From NCBI GenBank assembly GCA_045636165.1, contig JAZTWZ010000106.1, positions 1 through 29,168 on the forward strand: a DNA stretch of 29,168 bases, read 5' to 3'. The position numbers were made by a program, and so were the translations under genes. The notes under the pieces were generated by a model. The model saw nothing but the letters and a program-made list of their open reading frames with translations, had not been told where the DNA came from and searched no databases. The DNA is from SIG480 sp045636165 (GTDB lineage: Bacteria; Bacillota; Clostridia; Oscillospirales; JAAYXM01). Position 1 is the first letter of the stretch, and every line of letters begins with the position of its first letter. Positions 15,112-23,028 of the stretch are shown here, in pieces.

Positions 15112-16152
15112 TTAGGCAAATTTATATACAGTAGTTGAATCGAACTTCTTTCCTTTGCGGAGAATCGGGGAGATGAAATTCGGGCGGTTTATCGCGTCGG
15201 GGAAGAACTGCGTTTCAAGGCAAACCGCGCCGTGAATACAATACTGGTGGTTGTTCTTATACCGTCTCTTTTCGTCTATTCCGTTTCCTGTGTAAAGCTG
15301 AACTCCGGGGAGATCGGAAAAAACATCCATTGTAATGCCGTTCTCCTCACAGGAAACCGTACCGAAGTGTCGGAATCCTGTACCGTCGATTGCAAAGTTG
15401 TGGTCAAAGCCGCCAAAGAGTGCAATCTGGGGATGGTCTGTCGCCATAGCCTCGCCGAGGTTTCTGCCGTTTGTGAAATCAAAGGGGGAGTTCAATGTGC
15501 TTGCAATCTCGCCGGTAGGTACGCACTCGGGGGTATTCGGAGTGTAGGTGGATGCGTTGAGTTTGAGGTTTAAGTTCTTTATGTCGCCAATACCCTCACC
15601 GTTTAAGTTGAAGTAGCTGTGGTTCGTGAGGTTAACTATCGTGTCTTTATCGCTTTCTGCCTCGTAGTGGATGAGTAGTCCCGACCCACTAAGAGTATAT
15701 GTGACGGTTACATCAAGCTTTCCGGGAAAGCCGTCCTCACCGTCAGGGCTTACGGTTGTGAGCCTGAGGGAGGGGGAGTCGTTTTCGTCAATCATTTCTG
15801 CGCTCAACAAGTGCTTGTGAAAACCTCCTATACCGCCGTGAATGCTGTTTTTGCCGTTGTTTATACTTGCCTGATATTCGATGCCGTCAATCGAGAATTT
15901 GCCATCTGTGATGCGGTTTGCAAACCTGCCGACAAGAGCTCCCAAATAGGCACGGTTGTTGAGGTAATCATTGAGTGTGTCAAAACCGAGGACAATGTCA
16001 ACTTCCTTATCGTCACGGTCTCGAACCCACAGATTTTTGATTATGCCGCCGTAGTTTATAATCTCGGCTTTTATGATTCCGTTGTCAAGAAGATAAGAGA
16101 AAACTTCTCTTCCGTCGGGGAGGAATCCAAAATTTCTTTTTTCTATGCTCAT
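15112..16152 (-). CDS. galM: Aldose 1-epimerase (galactose mutarotase)
   Basis: 346-residue cytoplasmic mutarotase that interconverts alpha and beta anomers of hexoses such as galactose or glucose. Family markers are in order: GALVGRFANRI near 75-85, NGKNSIHGG with the first active-site His, LTNHSYFNLNG with the catalytic acid His, GGFDHNF, and the C-terminal CLETQFFPDA with the catalytic base Glu. Length is normal for the family. SD GGAG lies 7 bases before the ATG. It follows the Gfo/Idh gene after only 11 bases and ends at a terminator, so the two form an operon for sugar use. The specific sugar is not determined by the sequence. Confidence 0.95.
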   Translation of the reverse strand: MSIEKRNFGFLPDGREVFSYLLDNGIIKAEIINYGGIIKNLWVRDRDDKEVDIVLGFDTLNDYLNNRAYLGALVGRFANRITDGKFSIDGIEYQASINNGKNSIHGGIGGFHKHLLSAEMIDENDSPSLRLTTVSPDGEDGFPGKLDVTVTYTLSGSGLLIHYEAESDKDTIVNLTNHSYFNLNGEGIGDIKNLNLKLNASTYTPNTPECVPTGEIASTLNSPFDFTNGRNLGEAMATDHPQIALFGGFDHNFAIDGTGFRHFGTVSCEENGITMDVFSDLPGVQLYTGNGIDEKRRYKNNHQYCIHGAVCLETQFFPDAINRPNFISPILRKGKKFDSTTVYKFA

Positions 16153-16163
16153 GAGTACTCTCC

Positions 16164-17312
16164 TTACTTATCTACTTCAATCCACTTTTGCTCGCGGCTG
16201 CTTTTGACGATAGCTTCTGTAAGCTTTACGATGTATGCAGCCTGCTCGAGAGTAGCAAACTGTGGTTCGCCTTGCATACCGTCTGCAATGTAGCGGTAGA
16301 AGCTTTGGAAGTTGCTCTTGAATGCATCGTTCCAACCCTCTGGATGCCCCTTTGCGAGAGATGCATAAGCACGAGCTTCGGGAGACATGCCGTTGGGGTC
16401 TCTTATAATCAGGCGGTTGTCGCCGTCGCGGTGTCCCATCCAGAGCTTTTCGCCGTCTTCCTGATGCCAGCAGAGAGAGGCCTTTGAACCGTCAACCTCA
16501 AAATCAAGGTCGCAGCCGTGACCGGGAGAGAGTTCGGAAACGCAGAATACACCTCTTGCACCCTTGTCGGTTTTGAACATAACTGCAGCATAGTCCTCGT
16601 TTTTGATTTCGACCTCTTCGTATTCGTCGGGGACTTCGCTTGTAAAGGTTATGTTCGCGTTAGTAGGCTTTTTGCGGACGGGGATAACCGTCTCAAGGTC
16701 AGCAAATACCTTCGTTATTCTGTGTCCTGTTGCGTATTGAACAGCGTCCATCCAGTGTGAACCGATGTCTGCAACACAGCAGGAGATACCTGACAGTTCG
16801 GGGTCAAGACGCCAGTTATAGTCCGTGTCATAAAGAAGCCAGTCCTGAAGGAAGGAACCAGTGATAATACGGACATCACCAATCTCGCCATTCTTTATGC
16901 GCGTACGCATTTCCTGAAGCATGGGACCCATACGGTAGTTGAAGTTAACCGCCGCACAAAGCTCAGGATGTGCCTTTTTGAGCTCAAGAAGCTCTATTGC
17001 GTCAGCGTAGCATCCGCAAAGCGGCTTTTCGGAAAAGAGGTGTTTTCCGGCGGCAAGAATCTTGCAATTAATCTCGTGGTGGAGACGGTTGGGAGTGCAG
17101 TTGTGAACAACATCAATCTCGGGGTCTGCAAGAAGCTCGTCAATTGTATCATAGCACTTCGGAATGTTATAGAACTCAGCTCTCTCGTGAGCCTTTTTGC
17201 GGTTATTGCTGAATACAGCGTAAAGTTCGCAGATGCCGATACGGTGGATGGCTTCAATGTGACTTTCGCCGATGAAGCCGAGACCGATAATGGCAGCTTT
17301 TAATTTTTTCAT
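16164..17312 (-). CDS. Gfo/Idh/MocA family NAD(P)-dependent oxidoreductase
   Basis: 382-residue sugar or polyol dehydrogenase-like protein. The Rossmann domain starts KAAIIGLGFIGESH, has VVHNCTPNRLHHE and the hallmark GKHLFSEKPL with the catalytic-region Lys. The C-terminal domain has CCVADIGSHWMDAVQYATG, where Asp and His of DIGSHW match the family's substrate-side catalytic pair. SD AAGGAGG lies 6 bases before the start and a good promoter is present (17332-17360). It is co-transcribed with galM 11 bases downstream, which points to a sugar substrate. It is a more typical member of the family than the protein at 8190-9323. Confidence 0.92.
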   Translation of the reverse strand: MKKLKAAIIGLGFIGESHIEAIHRIGICELYAVFSNNRKKAHERAEFYNIPKCYDTIDELLADPEIDVVHNCTPNRLHHEINCKILAAGKHLFSEKPLCGCYADAIELLELKKAHPELCAAVNFNYRMGPMLQEMRTRIKNGEIGDVRIITGSFLQDWLLYDTDYNWRLDPELSGISCCVADIGSHWMDAVQYATGHRITKVFADLETVIPVRKKPTNANITFTSEVPDEYEEVEIKNEDYAAVMFKTDKGARGVFCVSELSPGHGCDLDFEVDGSKASLCWHQEDGEKLWMGHRDGDNRLIIRDPNGMSPEARAYASLAKGHPEGWNDAFKSNFQSFYRYIADGMQGEPQFATLEQAAYIVKLTEAIVKSSREQKWIEVDK

Positions 17313-17331
17313 GTGAAACCTCCTTGGATCG

Positions 17332-17360
17332 AGTATATCTTAATGTTACCACAAACTCAA
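17332..17360 (-). promoter_or_regulatory. Promoter of the Gfo/Idh-galM operon
   Basis: On the minus strand TTGAGT (17360-17355), a 17-bp spacer and TATACT (17337-17332), about 20 bases before the start codon, so the leader is very short. Confidence 0.75.
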
Positions 17361-17402
17361 TCGCAATAAAAGGGGGAAATAAATTTTCATTTCAGGTAAA
17401 AC

Positions 17403-17435
17403 AAAAAAGCACACACCATACGGTGTGTGCTTTTT
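17403..17435. terminator. Rho-independent terminator after tRNA-Trp
   Basis: A 9-bp GC-rich stem GCACACACC (17409-17417) and GGTGTGTGC (17422-17430) with loop ATAC is flanked by A6 and T5. It lies just past the tRNA 3' end and works on both strands. Confidence 0.9.
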
Positions 17436-17438
17436 CTT

Positions 17439-17514
17439 TGGCAGGGGCAGAAGGATTCGAACCCTCGGCACGCGGTTTTGGAGACCGCTGCTCTACCAAC
17501 TGAGCTATACCCCT
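17439..17514 (-). tRNA. tRNA-Trp (anticodon CCA)
   Basis: Minus-strand cloverleaf of 76 bases with encoded CCA. The acceptor stem is AGGGGTA/TGCCCCT with discriminator G. The D arm contains AGCTCAGTTGGTAGAGC. The anticodon stem GCGGT/ACCGC encloses the loop CTCCAAA, giving anticodon CCA. The T arm contains GGTTCGAATCC. It stands alone, followed by its own terminator. Confidence 0.97.
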
Positions 17515-17579
17515 AAATCATACGACCTTGATAGTTTAACATAAAATCGCATAATTTGCAAGTGAAAATTTGAAAAAAT

Positions 17580-19769
17580 CTAAAACTTTTTTCTTCCGAG
17601 GCGCAGGGCGTTTGAAACAACGGTTATCGAACTGAGTGACATTGCAGCCGCACCGAACATCGGGTTGAGCAGAGGTCCGCCGAGCGCGTAAAGAACGCCT
17701 GCTGCAACGGGAATACCGATTACATTATATGCAAATGCCCAGAAGAGGTTCTGCTTGATGTTGCGAGTTACAGCACGGGAAATCTTTATGAGCTTCGGGA
17801 TGTCGCGCAAATCGTTTTTGAAGAGGACTACATCCGAGGTTTCCGCCGCGATATCAGTTCCGCTTGCGACCGTAACCGAGACATCCGCGAGCGCAAGGGC
17901 AGGGGCATCGTTTATTCCGTCGCCGACCATACAGACGCGCTTGCCTTGTTTCTTAAGCTTTTTTATAACATCGCTTTTTTCGTTTGGTTTTACATTGCTG
18001 ATGACATTTTTAATTCCTGAAAGTGCAGCGACTGCATTTGCGGTATTTGAATTATCGCCCGTGAGCATATATATCTCAATGTCGTTTTTTTGAAGATGTT
18101 CTATTGCAGGTTTTGCGGTTTTGTTGAGTGCGTCGGCAACTGCAATAACACCGAAAGACTCTGTGTCGCTTGCGACGAAAAGGGGAGTCTTACCCTCGGT
18201 CGCAAAGCTTTTGGCAATCTTGACAAAATGCTCTGACGGTTTTGTAAATGCTTCGTTGCCGACATAGATTCTTTTGCCGTCAACATCTGCAGAAACGCCA
18301 AAGCCTATGGAATAGCGGAAATCTGCAGCATCGGGAATTGAAAGATTCTTTTCTTTTGCAAAATCGAAAATCGCTTTTCCGAGGACATGCTCCGAACCTT
18401 TTTCGACCGCCGCGGAAAGGGAGAGAAGCTTTTCTTCATCAATGCTTGTCTCAATATCAGTAACGGTCGGTTTTCCTAGTGTGAGAGTGCCTGTTTTATC
18501 AAAAACAACGGTGTTGATTTTTGAAGCGTGCTCAAGGGCAGCACCGTTTCTGAAAAGAATACCGTGTTTCGCGGAAAGACCTGTTCCGACCATTATTGCA
18601 ACGGGTGTTGCAAGCCCGAGTGCACACGGGCAGGAGATTACGAGAACAGAGATAAAGACAGAGAGGATGAATGAAAACTCTTTTCCTGCGAGAAACCAAC
18701 AAAACGCAGAAACGAGCGCTATGCCGAGAACGCAGGGGACGAAAATTCCTGCGACATAATCTGCGAGTCTTGCAATCGGGGCTTTTGACATCTGGGCTTC
18801 AGAAACTGCACGAACAATATTAGCGAGCATCGTGTCTTCACCAACGCGTGTGGCGCGGAGTGTTATAAAACCCGAGAGGTTTATGCAACCGCCGATAACC
18901 TCATCGCCGCAAGCTTTTGAAACCGGCATACTTTCTCCTGTTATCATTGATTCGTCGGTTTCTGTTGTCCCTGAAAGAATACAACCGTCAACGGGTATTC
19001 GCTCACCGGGTCGAACGATAACAGTATCACCGATGACAATTTCGGAAACGGGAATCTGAATCTCCTTTTCATCCCGAAGGACGAAAGCAAAATCGGGGGT
19101 GAGTGAAACAAGCTGCTTTACTGAATTTGAGGTTTTCTTTGTTGCGCGCTTTTCAAGATATTTGCCGAGTTTCACAAGCGCAATAATCATAGTAGCAGAT
19201 TCAAAATAAAGATTATGTGCGGCGTGGTCGTCTCCTGAAAAGACGAGAACAGAAGAATAAATGCTGTAAATGAGTGCAGAAAGTGTACCTATCGCGACGA
19301 GTGTGTCCATATTCGGGCTACCCTTGAAAAGAGATTTAAAACCCGATGTGTAAAAGTGAAAACCGCATATAATAACGGGAACAGTGAGAAAGCCTTGAAG
19401 TGCCGTAATTACCTTTGCATCGGCGAGAAAGTCGGGGAGTTTGAAAAGTCCGAGCATCGGTCCCATTGCAACGGAAAAGAGGAGCGCAGCAAAGAAAAGA
19501 GAAATTATGAGCGTTATGAAATTTCCGGTCTCGTCTGAGATACCTGCATCTTTTGGAAGAGATGCTTTGTAACCGAGTGAGTTTATTGCTTTTATAATTT
19601 CCTTTTCGGAAATTGTGTCAGAATCAAATGAAACGGTTGCGCTTTCGTTAGGCAGGTTTGCAACTACCGAATCGACACCCGGGAGTTTCGAAACATTAAC
19701 CTCTACATTTCTTACGCATACCGCGCAATGCATACCGCGTACGGTTAAGACTGATTTAGTTAAATTCAT
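17580..19769 (-). CDS. copA: Copper-exporting P1B-type ATPase
   Basis: 729-residue Cu+ export ATPase. One N-terminal heavy-metal domain has GMHCAVC (Cys15, Cys18). The actuator TGES lies at 277-280, the membrane metal site is CPC (380-382), the phosphorylation motif is DKTGT with Asp424, and the hinge is GDGINDAP. The last helices carry FAYNVIGIP and MSLSS, typical of the copper (P1B-1) subgroup. One oddity: the nucleotide-binding HP motif reads SEHVL (His461-Val462) rather than SEHPL. SD AAAGGTG lies 6 bases before the start. It is divergent from rubrerythrin, and the 75-base spacer contains the palindrome ACAGTAACTGT. No copper chaperone or CsoR gene is adjacent. Confidence 0.95.
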   Translation of the reverse strand: MNLTKSVLTVRGMHCAVCVRNVEVNVSKLPGVDSVVANLPNESATVSFDSDTISEKEIIKAINSLGYKASLPKDAGISDETGNFITLIISLFFAALLFSVAMGPMLGLFKLPDFLADAKVITALQGFLTVPVIICGFHFYTSGFKSLFKGSPNMDTLVAIGTLSALIYSIYSSVLVFSGDDHAAHNLYFESATMIIALVKLGKYLEKRATKKTSNSVKQLVSLTPDFAFVLRDEKEIQIPVSEIVIGDTVIVRPGERIPVDGCILSGTTETDESMITGESMPVSKACGDEVIGGCINLSGFITLRATRVGEDTMLANIVRAVSEAQMSKAPIARLADYVAGIFVPCVLGIALVSAFCWFLAGKEFSFILSVFISVLVISCPCALGLATPVAIMVGTGLSAKHGILFRNGAALEHASKINTVVFDKTGTLTLGKPTVTDIETSIDEEKLLSLSAAVEKGSEHVLGKAIFDFAKEKNLSIPDAADFRYSIGFGVSADVDGKRIYVGNEAFTKPSEHFVKIAKSFATEGKTPLFVASDTESFGVIAVADALNKTAKPAIEHLQKNDIEIYMLTGDNSNTANAVAALSGIKNVISNVKPNEKSDVIKKLKKQGKRVCMVGDGINDAPALALADVSVTVASGTDIAAETSDVVLFKNDLRDIPKLIKISRAVTRNIKQNLFWAFAYNVIGIPVAAGVLYALGGPLLNPMFGAAAMSLSSITVVSNALRLGRKKF

Positions 19770-19792
19770 TTAATCACCTTTGTATAAAATTT

Positions 19793-19803
19793 ACAGTAAC
19801 TGT
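19793..19803. promoter_or_regulatory. Palindrome between copA and rubrerythrin (candidate operator)
   Basis: ACAGT-A-ACTGT is an 11-bp palindrome in the short divergent spacer, 24 bases before the copA start on the minus strand. It resembles, but does not match, the CopY box TACAnnTGTA. A nearby TTTACA at 19790-19795 could be a -35 for rubrerythrin, but the spacing to an AT-rich -10 is poor. Confidence 0.35.
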
Positions 19804-19844
19804 TCATAATTAAATTATAAATCAAAAAGAAGGGAAGATGCAAG

Positions 19845-20423
19845 TTGAATTTAAAAGGAAGCGAAACACTTATAAACCTCGCGCGCTCTTTTGCGGGAGA
19901 ATCGCAGGCGAGAGGCAGATATCATTTTTACGCAGGAAAGATTCGTAAAGAGGGGCATGAAGCGCTTTACCGCACAATAACGGAGATTGAGAATAACGAG
20001 CTTGCACACAGCAAGGTGTTTATGAATTTCCTTACGGATAACCCTGAACTCGGCTTTGACAATATAGATATAGATGCAGGATATCCGTATGTTCTCGGCG
20101 ATGTGCTCACTAACCTCAAAGCTGCGGCTGACGGTGAACACGATGAGACGGCGGTAATCTATCCGAAGTTTGCGGAAATCGCGAGAAGCGAGGGATTTGC
20201 GGAAATTGCAACAGCGTATGAGCTTATTGCAAAGGTAGAGGCAGAGCATGAGCAGACCTTCAGAAAAATGATGGACCATCTTAAAAACGGCACGCTCTAT
20301 AAGAGAAATACACCGACAAAGTGGAAGTGCGAAAACTGCGGATTTGAATACACGGCAGAAAGCGCGATTGAGATATGTCCGCTTTGTAAGCATCCCATCG
20401 GTTATATGCGAAGCGAATTATAA
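19845..20423 (+). CDS. Rubrerythrin
   Basis: 192-residue peroxide-reducing non-haem iron protein of anaerobes. The N-terminal four-helix ferritin-like domain supplies the di-iron ligands in FAGESQARGRY, EIENNELAHSKVF and VEAEHEQTF (ExxH pairs). The C-terminal rubredoxin-like domain has CENC and CPLC for the single iron site. Length and domain order are standard. The start is TTG at 19845 with AGGGAAG 7 bases upstream; the ATG at 19838 is out of frame. It is divergent from copA, and shared control by oxidative or metal stress is possible. A strong terminator follows. Confidence 0.95.
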   Translation: MNLKGSETLINLARSFAGESQARGRYHFYAGKIRKEGHEALYRTITEIENNELAHSKVFMNFLTDNPELGFDNIDIDAGYPYVLGDVLTNLKAAADGEHDETAVIYPKFAEIARSEGFAEIATAYELIAKVEAEHEQTFRKMMDHLKNGTLYKRNTPTKWKCENCGFEYTAESAIEICPLCKHPIGYMRSEL

Positions 20424-20424
20424 G

Positions 20425-20454
20425 AAAAAAACGGCTGTTAAACAGCCGTTTTTT
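20425..20454. terminator. Bidirectional rho-independent terminator
   Basis: A near-perfect palindrome, AAAAAACGGCTGTT (from 20426) and AACAGCCGTTTTTT (from 20441), has a single central A. It separates the convergent rubrerythrin and DUF1015 genes. Confidence 0.93.
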
Positions 20455-20456
20455 AA

Positions 20457-21719
20457 TTACTTTATTCTGCGTGCTTCAAGGTAGAAGCGCTTGTCCCAGG
20501 CATGTCCCATCGAGAATGCCTTACGGGGGAGAACACCGTCGCGGATAACGGTCGGGAAGAGGTCAGCTTTTGAGATTGAGGGGAGAAGGAAGCCTGCGTT
20601 TCCATCCTCTTTTCCGAGACGGAGAACAACCTCGTCACCGTGGATGTAGTCAACTCTGCCACCGTTTTCCTTGAGGTAGTCGTCGATAAACTTCTGAAGT
20701 GAGCCGACGGTGAGGTTCGATTTAGGGTTCTTGATTCCGACTTTCTTCTCGCCGTTCTTTGTAACCATAATAAAGGTCTGCTCTGCATCGTCTGAAAGCT
20801 CGTAATATGAAGCCAGTGTATCATAGAACTTATCAGTGTCGATATCGAATACGACACGGTGGATAGCTTCAAACTCAAGAGCTTCGTCGTGAAGATTTAC
20901 AAGCTCACAAAGAGCGAATCTTGCAGGGTGAGAAGCTTTTTCGGCTTCTGAAAGATTCTCCTTGATTCTTCTCCAGCATTCCTTTGCGGTTGCGAGGGAG
21001 TGGTTACCGTCGCCGACTGCATACTGGAGAACGCCTTTTTCGGAAACTGAATATTTCTTTTCAAACTCATCCTTGTCAGCAAGGCGTGCAAGTGCAGAAT
21101 CAACTGCGAGTGTATCGTCATCGTCGAGGAAATATCCCTTGATTGAGCCCGAGTTTTCCAAAAGCTCAAAGTCGTATGCCGGCTCGAGTGAGGATGTCTT
21201 CTTTGAAAGTGGCTCGATAACGGTTTTTTCAGAGTCATCGATAAGAAGCATAATGTGGGGGATTTCAAGGGGAGCATTCTCGCGAATCTTTACGCGCGGA
21301 GGAATGCGCTCAAGAACAGTTCCCTCGGTTGCACGGATTTTTGACTGTGAACCCGGCATATAGTCATACTCTTCGAGATCAACAACACCCATAAGACCGC
21401 GGCGGACTTTACCGTTGCGCTGAGTGCGCTCGACATAGATATACCTTGCACCGCAGTCTTCAAAAACGCCGTCTGCAAGATATGTGTTCATAGTTTTATT
21501 GATATCGGCGATTCGCTCCTCGGGCTTTCCGTCCTCAAGGTAAATCTCGGGGAAGGTGATTTTGAGCGTTGATGGGTCATTGCCGACAAAAGAAGAAACT
21601 GAGGTCCAGTATTCGGGTTCGGAAGTGTACTGGTCGCACGCGACAACACTCCATTTTGACATATTTATCTCTTTTTTCGGAAGAAGAATTTCTCCCGGTA
21701 AAAATGCTTTGGAAGCCAT
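20457..21719 (-). CDS. DUF1015 domain protein
   Basis: 420-residue soluble protein of the DUF1015 family. Recognisable segments are SVVACDQYTSEPEYW near 24-38, the central GDGNHSLATAKECW (about 240-253), and the C-terminal FPTVIRDGVLPRKAFSMG. Length is normal for the family. The biochemical role is not settled. From memory, DUF1015 genes often sit beside serA and serC in other clostridia, and the fold is ParB/sulfiredoxin-like as in the serine kinase SerK; here no serine genes are nearby, so I do not assign that activity. SD AAGGAGGAG and an excellent promoter (21755-21783) precede it. It is a single-gene transcript ending at the shared terminator with rubrerythrin. Confidence 0.88.
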   Translation of the reverse strand: MASKAFLPGEILLPKKEINMSKWSVVACDQYTSEPEYWTSVSSFVGNDPSTLKITFPEIYLEDGKPEERIADINKTMNTYLADGVFEDCGARYIYVERTQRNGKVRRGLMGVVDLEEYDYMPGSQSKIRATEGTVLERIPPRVKIRENAPLEIPHIMLLIDDSEKTVIEPLSKKTSSLEPAYDFELLENSGSIKGYFLDDDDTLAVDSALARLADKDEFEKKYSVSEKGVLQYAVGDGNHSLATAKECWRRIKENLSEAEKASHPARFALCELVNLHDEALEFEAIHRVVFDIDTDKFYDTLASYYELSDDAEQTFIMVTKNGEKKVGIKNPKSNLTVGSLQKFIDDYLKENGGRVDYIHGDEVVLRLGKEDGNAGFLLPSISKADLFPTVIRDGVLPRKAFSMGHAWDKRFYLEARRIK

Positions 21720-21754
21720 TTAAAACTCCTCCTTAGAAACAAAAAGATAGTATA

Positions 21755-21783
21755 ATTATACATTAGAAAAAATATCCAGTCAA
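21755..21783 (-). promoter_or_regulatory. Promoter of the DUF1015 gene
   Basis: On the minus strand TTGACT (21783-21778), a 17-bp spacer and TATAAT (21760-21755), about 35 bases before the start codon. Confidence 0.88.
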
Positions 21784-21819
21784 GCGAAGAGAAAAATAAA
21801 ATAATTTATATTTTTGGTG

Positions 21820-21847
21820 TTGACATTTGAAAAAATTGTGTTATAAT
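21820..21847 (+). promoter_or_regulatory. Promoter of tRNA-Gly
   Basis: Perfect TTGACA (21820-21825), a 16-bp spacer and perfect TATAAT (21842-21847), ending 12 bases before the tRNA 5' end. This is the strongest consensus promoter in the window. Confidence 0.92.
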
Positions 21848-21859
21848 ATTTTATGCAAT

Positions 21860-21934
21860 GCGGGAGTGGCTCAGTGGTAGAGCGTCACCTTGCCAAGGTG
21901 AACGTCGCGAGTTCGAATCTCGTCTTCCGCTCCA
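21860..21934 (+). tRNA. tRNA-Gly (anticodon GCC)
   Basis: Plus-strand cloverleaf of 75 bases with encoded CCA. The acceptor stem is GCGGGAG/CTTCCGC with discriminator T. The anticodon stem TCACC/GGTGA encloses the loop TTGCCAA, giving anticodon GCC. The T arm contains GAGTTCGAATCTC. It has its own promoter and terminator. Confidence 0.97.
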
Positions 21935-21966
21935 AAAAGACCAAGTCGAAACCGACTTGGTCTTTT
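21935..21966. terminator. Rho-independent terminator after tRNA-Gly
   Basis: A 14-bp stem (21935-21948 with 21953-21966, core GACCAAGTCG) has the loop AAAC and T5. It starts at the tRNA 3' end and also serves the convergent lysR gene. Confidence 0.93.
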
Positions 21967-21968
21967 TC

Positions 21969-22910
21969 CTATTCTTGTGAAATGTTTTCTTCGATAAACT
22001 TTTTGCAGGCTTTTGTGAGATACTTGTTCTTCTTTGCAAAGAAATATATGTCGCGGTTTATCTCCTCGTCTGTCAGTTTGTAATACACTATGTTTTTCGA
22101 TGCGTTCAGGTTTTTGATGAGTGTATCACTTACAAATGAAATGCCCATTCCGGAAGATGTAATATTATATGAAGTAACCTGCTGGTCGAGCTCAAAAACG
22201 ATGTTTGGTGTGAAGTTATGCTTCCTGCAGAGAAGATGGGCTTTTTTACCTGTATTGTTCTCGCTCTTCAAGAATATAAACGGCTCGTTTTTAAAAAGCT
22301 CAAGCGAAACTCTTGGGCAAGAGTCTGTCTTGTGTTTATTCTTTTTAATATCTTCAAATGAAAGTCGGTACTTTTCAAGACTTTCGTTTATGGGAAGATT
22401 TTCAGGAACAGCAAGCAAAATCATCTCCGAAGAATAGGGGAAGGATATGATGTTCTCATTTGAGATTTCGGAGTTATCAATAATAAGGTCTAGTTCTCCG
22501 TCGAGAAGGAGAGCTATGAGCGTTTTTGAGTGATGTTCTGCGATTTTGAATTCAGTATGAGGGTTTGCTTTGTTGAAACCTGAAATCATCGACGGAATGA
22601 CATACGACGAGAAAAGGTGAGTTCCGCCAAGCTTTATTTCACTTTTTAAGAGATTAAAATTGTCATTTAAATAGTTCGAGAAGTCCTCTTCGCATTTTTT
22701 GATTTCAAGAGCCGTATTTATGTACTGCATACCGATTTCGGTAGGCGTTACGGGAGCTGTGCTGCGGTCAAAAATCGGTGCGGAGAGTTTTTCTTCGATT
22801 CGCTTCACTGTTGCGCTGAGAGACGGCTGGGAAACATAAAGATTTTTAGCTGCACGCGAAAAACTTTTTTCTTTGAAAACTTCAAGAATGTATTCCTTGT
22901 TGTTGAACAT
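21969..22910 (-). CDS. LysR family transcriptional regulator
   Basis: 313-residue LysR-type regulator. The N-terminal winged helix-turn-helix has EVFKEKSFSRAAKNLYVSQP followed by SLSATVKRIEEKL, a clear family match, and the C-terminal periplasmic-binding-like domain would bind an effector. Start 22910 is chosen because AAGGAG lies 7 bases before it; the longer frame upstream runs through the promoter. The gene is divergent from aspartate ammonia-lyase, the usual arrangement of a LysR protein and its target, so control of aspA in response to aspartate, fumarate or nitrogen status is likely but inferred. Its promoter overlaps the aspA promoter almost base for base. Confidence 0.92.
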   Translation of the reverse strand: MFNNKEYILEVFKEKSFSRAAKNLYVSQPSLSATVKRIEEKLSAPIFDRSTAPVTPTEIGMQYINTALEIKKCEEDFSNYLNDNFNLLKSEIKLGGTHLFSSYVIPSMISGFNKANPHTEFKIAEHHSKTLIALLLDGELDLIIDNSEISNENIISFPYSSEMILLAVPENLPINESLEKYRLSFEDIKKNKHKTDSCPRVSLELFKNEPFIFLKSENNTGKKAHLLCRKHNFTPNIVFELDQQVTSYNITSSGMGISFVSDTLIKNLNASKNIVYYKLTDEEINRDIYFFAKKNKYLTKACKKFIEENISQE

Positions 22911-22950
22911 AAAAGCACTCCTTTTTGTCATAACTTGAGAGCTATAGCAA

Positions 22951-22964
22951 ATATTATATAATAT
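22951..22964. repeat. 14-bp AT palindrome in the lysR-aspA spacer
   Basis: ATATTATATAATAT is a perfect palindrome at the predicted start of the lysR transcript, next to the smaller palindrome GCTATAGC (22941-22948). It could be a regulator site, or simply AT-rich promoter DNA. Confidence 0.4.
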
Positions 22965-22968
22965 GTAT

Positions 22969-23000
22969 TTGATTATAACATGCGGAAATGATATAATCAA
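22969..23000. promoter_or_regulatory. Symmetric divergent promoter for lysR and aspA
   Basis: The dyad TTGATTATA (22969-22977) and TATAATCAA (22992-23000) encodes a promoter on each strand. Plus strand: TTGATT (22969-22974), 17 bp, TATAAT (22992-22997), with TG two bases ahead as in an extended -10. Minus strand: TTGATT (23000-22995), 17 bp, TATAAT (22977-22972). Each -35 overlaps the other promoter's -10, so only one polymerase can bind at a time. Confidence 0.85.
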
Positions 23001-23028
23001 GTCAACAAATGAAAAAGGAGATAGAAAT

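Noticed and set aside
19785..19844. Riboswitch or CsoR/CopY box before copA
   Set aside because: The spacer is too short for a riboswitch, and the palindrome does not match the known copper operators.
20457..21719. Calling the DUF1015 protein a serine kinase
   Set aside because: Fold similarity to SerK is remembered, not shown here, and no serine biosynthesis gene is adjacent.
22911..23000. LysR start at 23000 and aspA start at 22963
   Set aside because: Both longer starts lie within the shared promoter and lack SD sites. The internal ATGs at 22910 and 23029 have strong ones.
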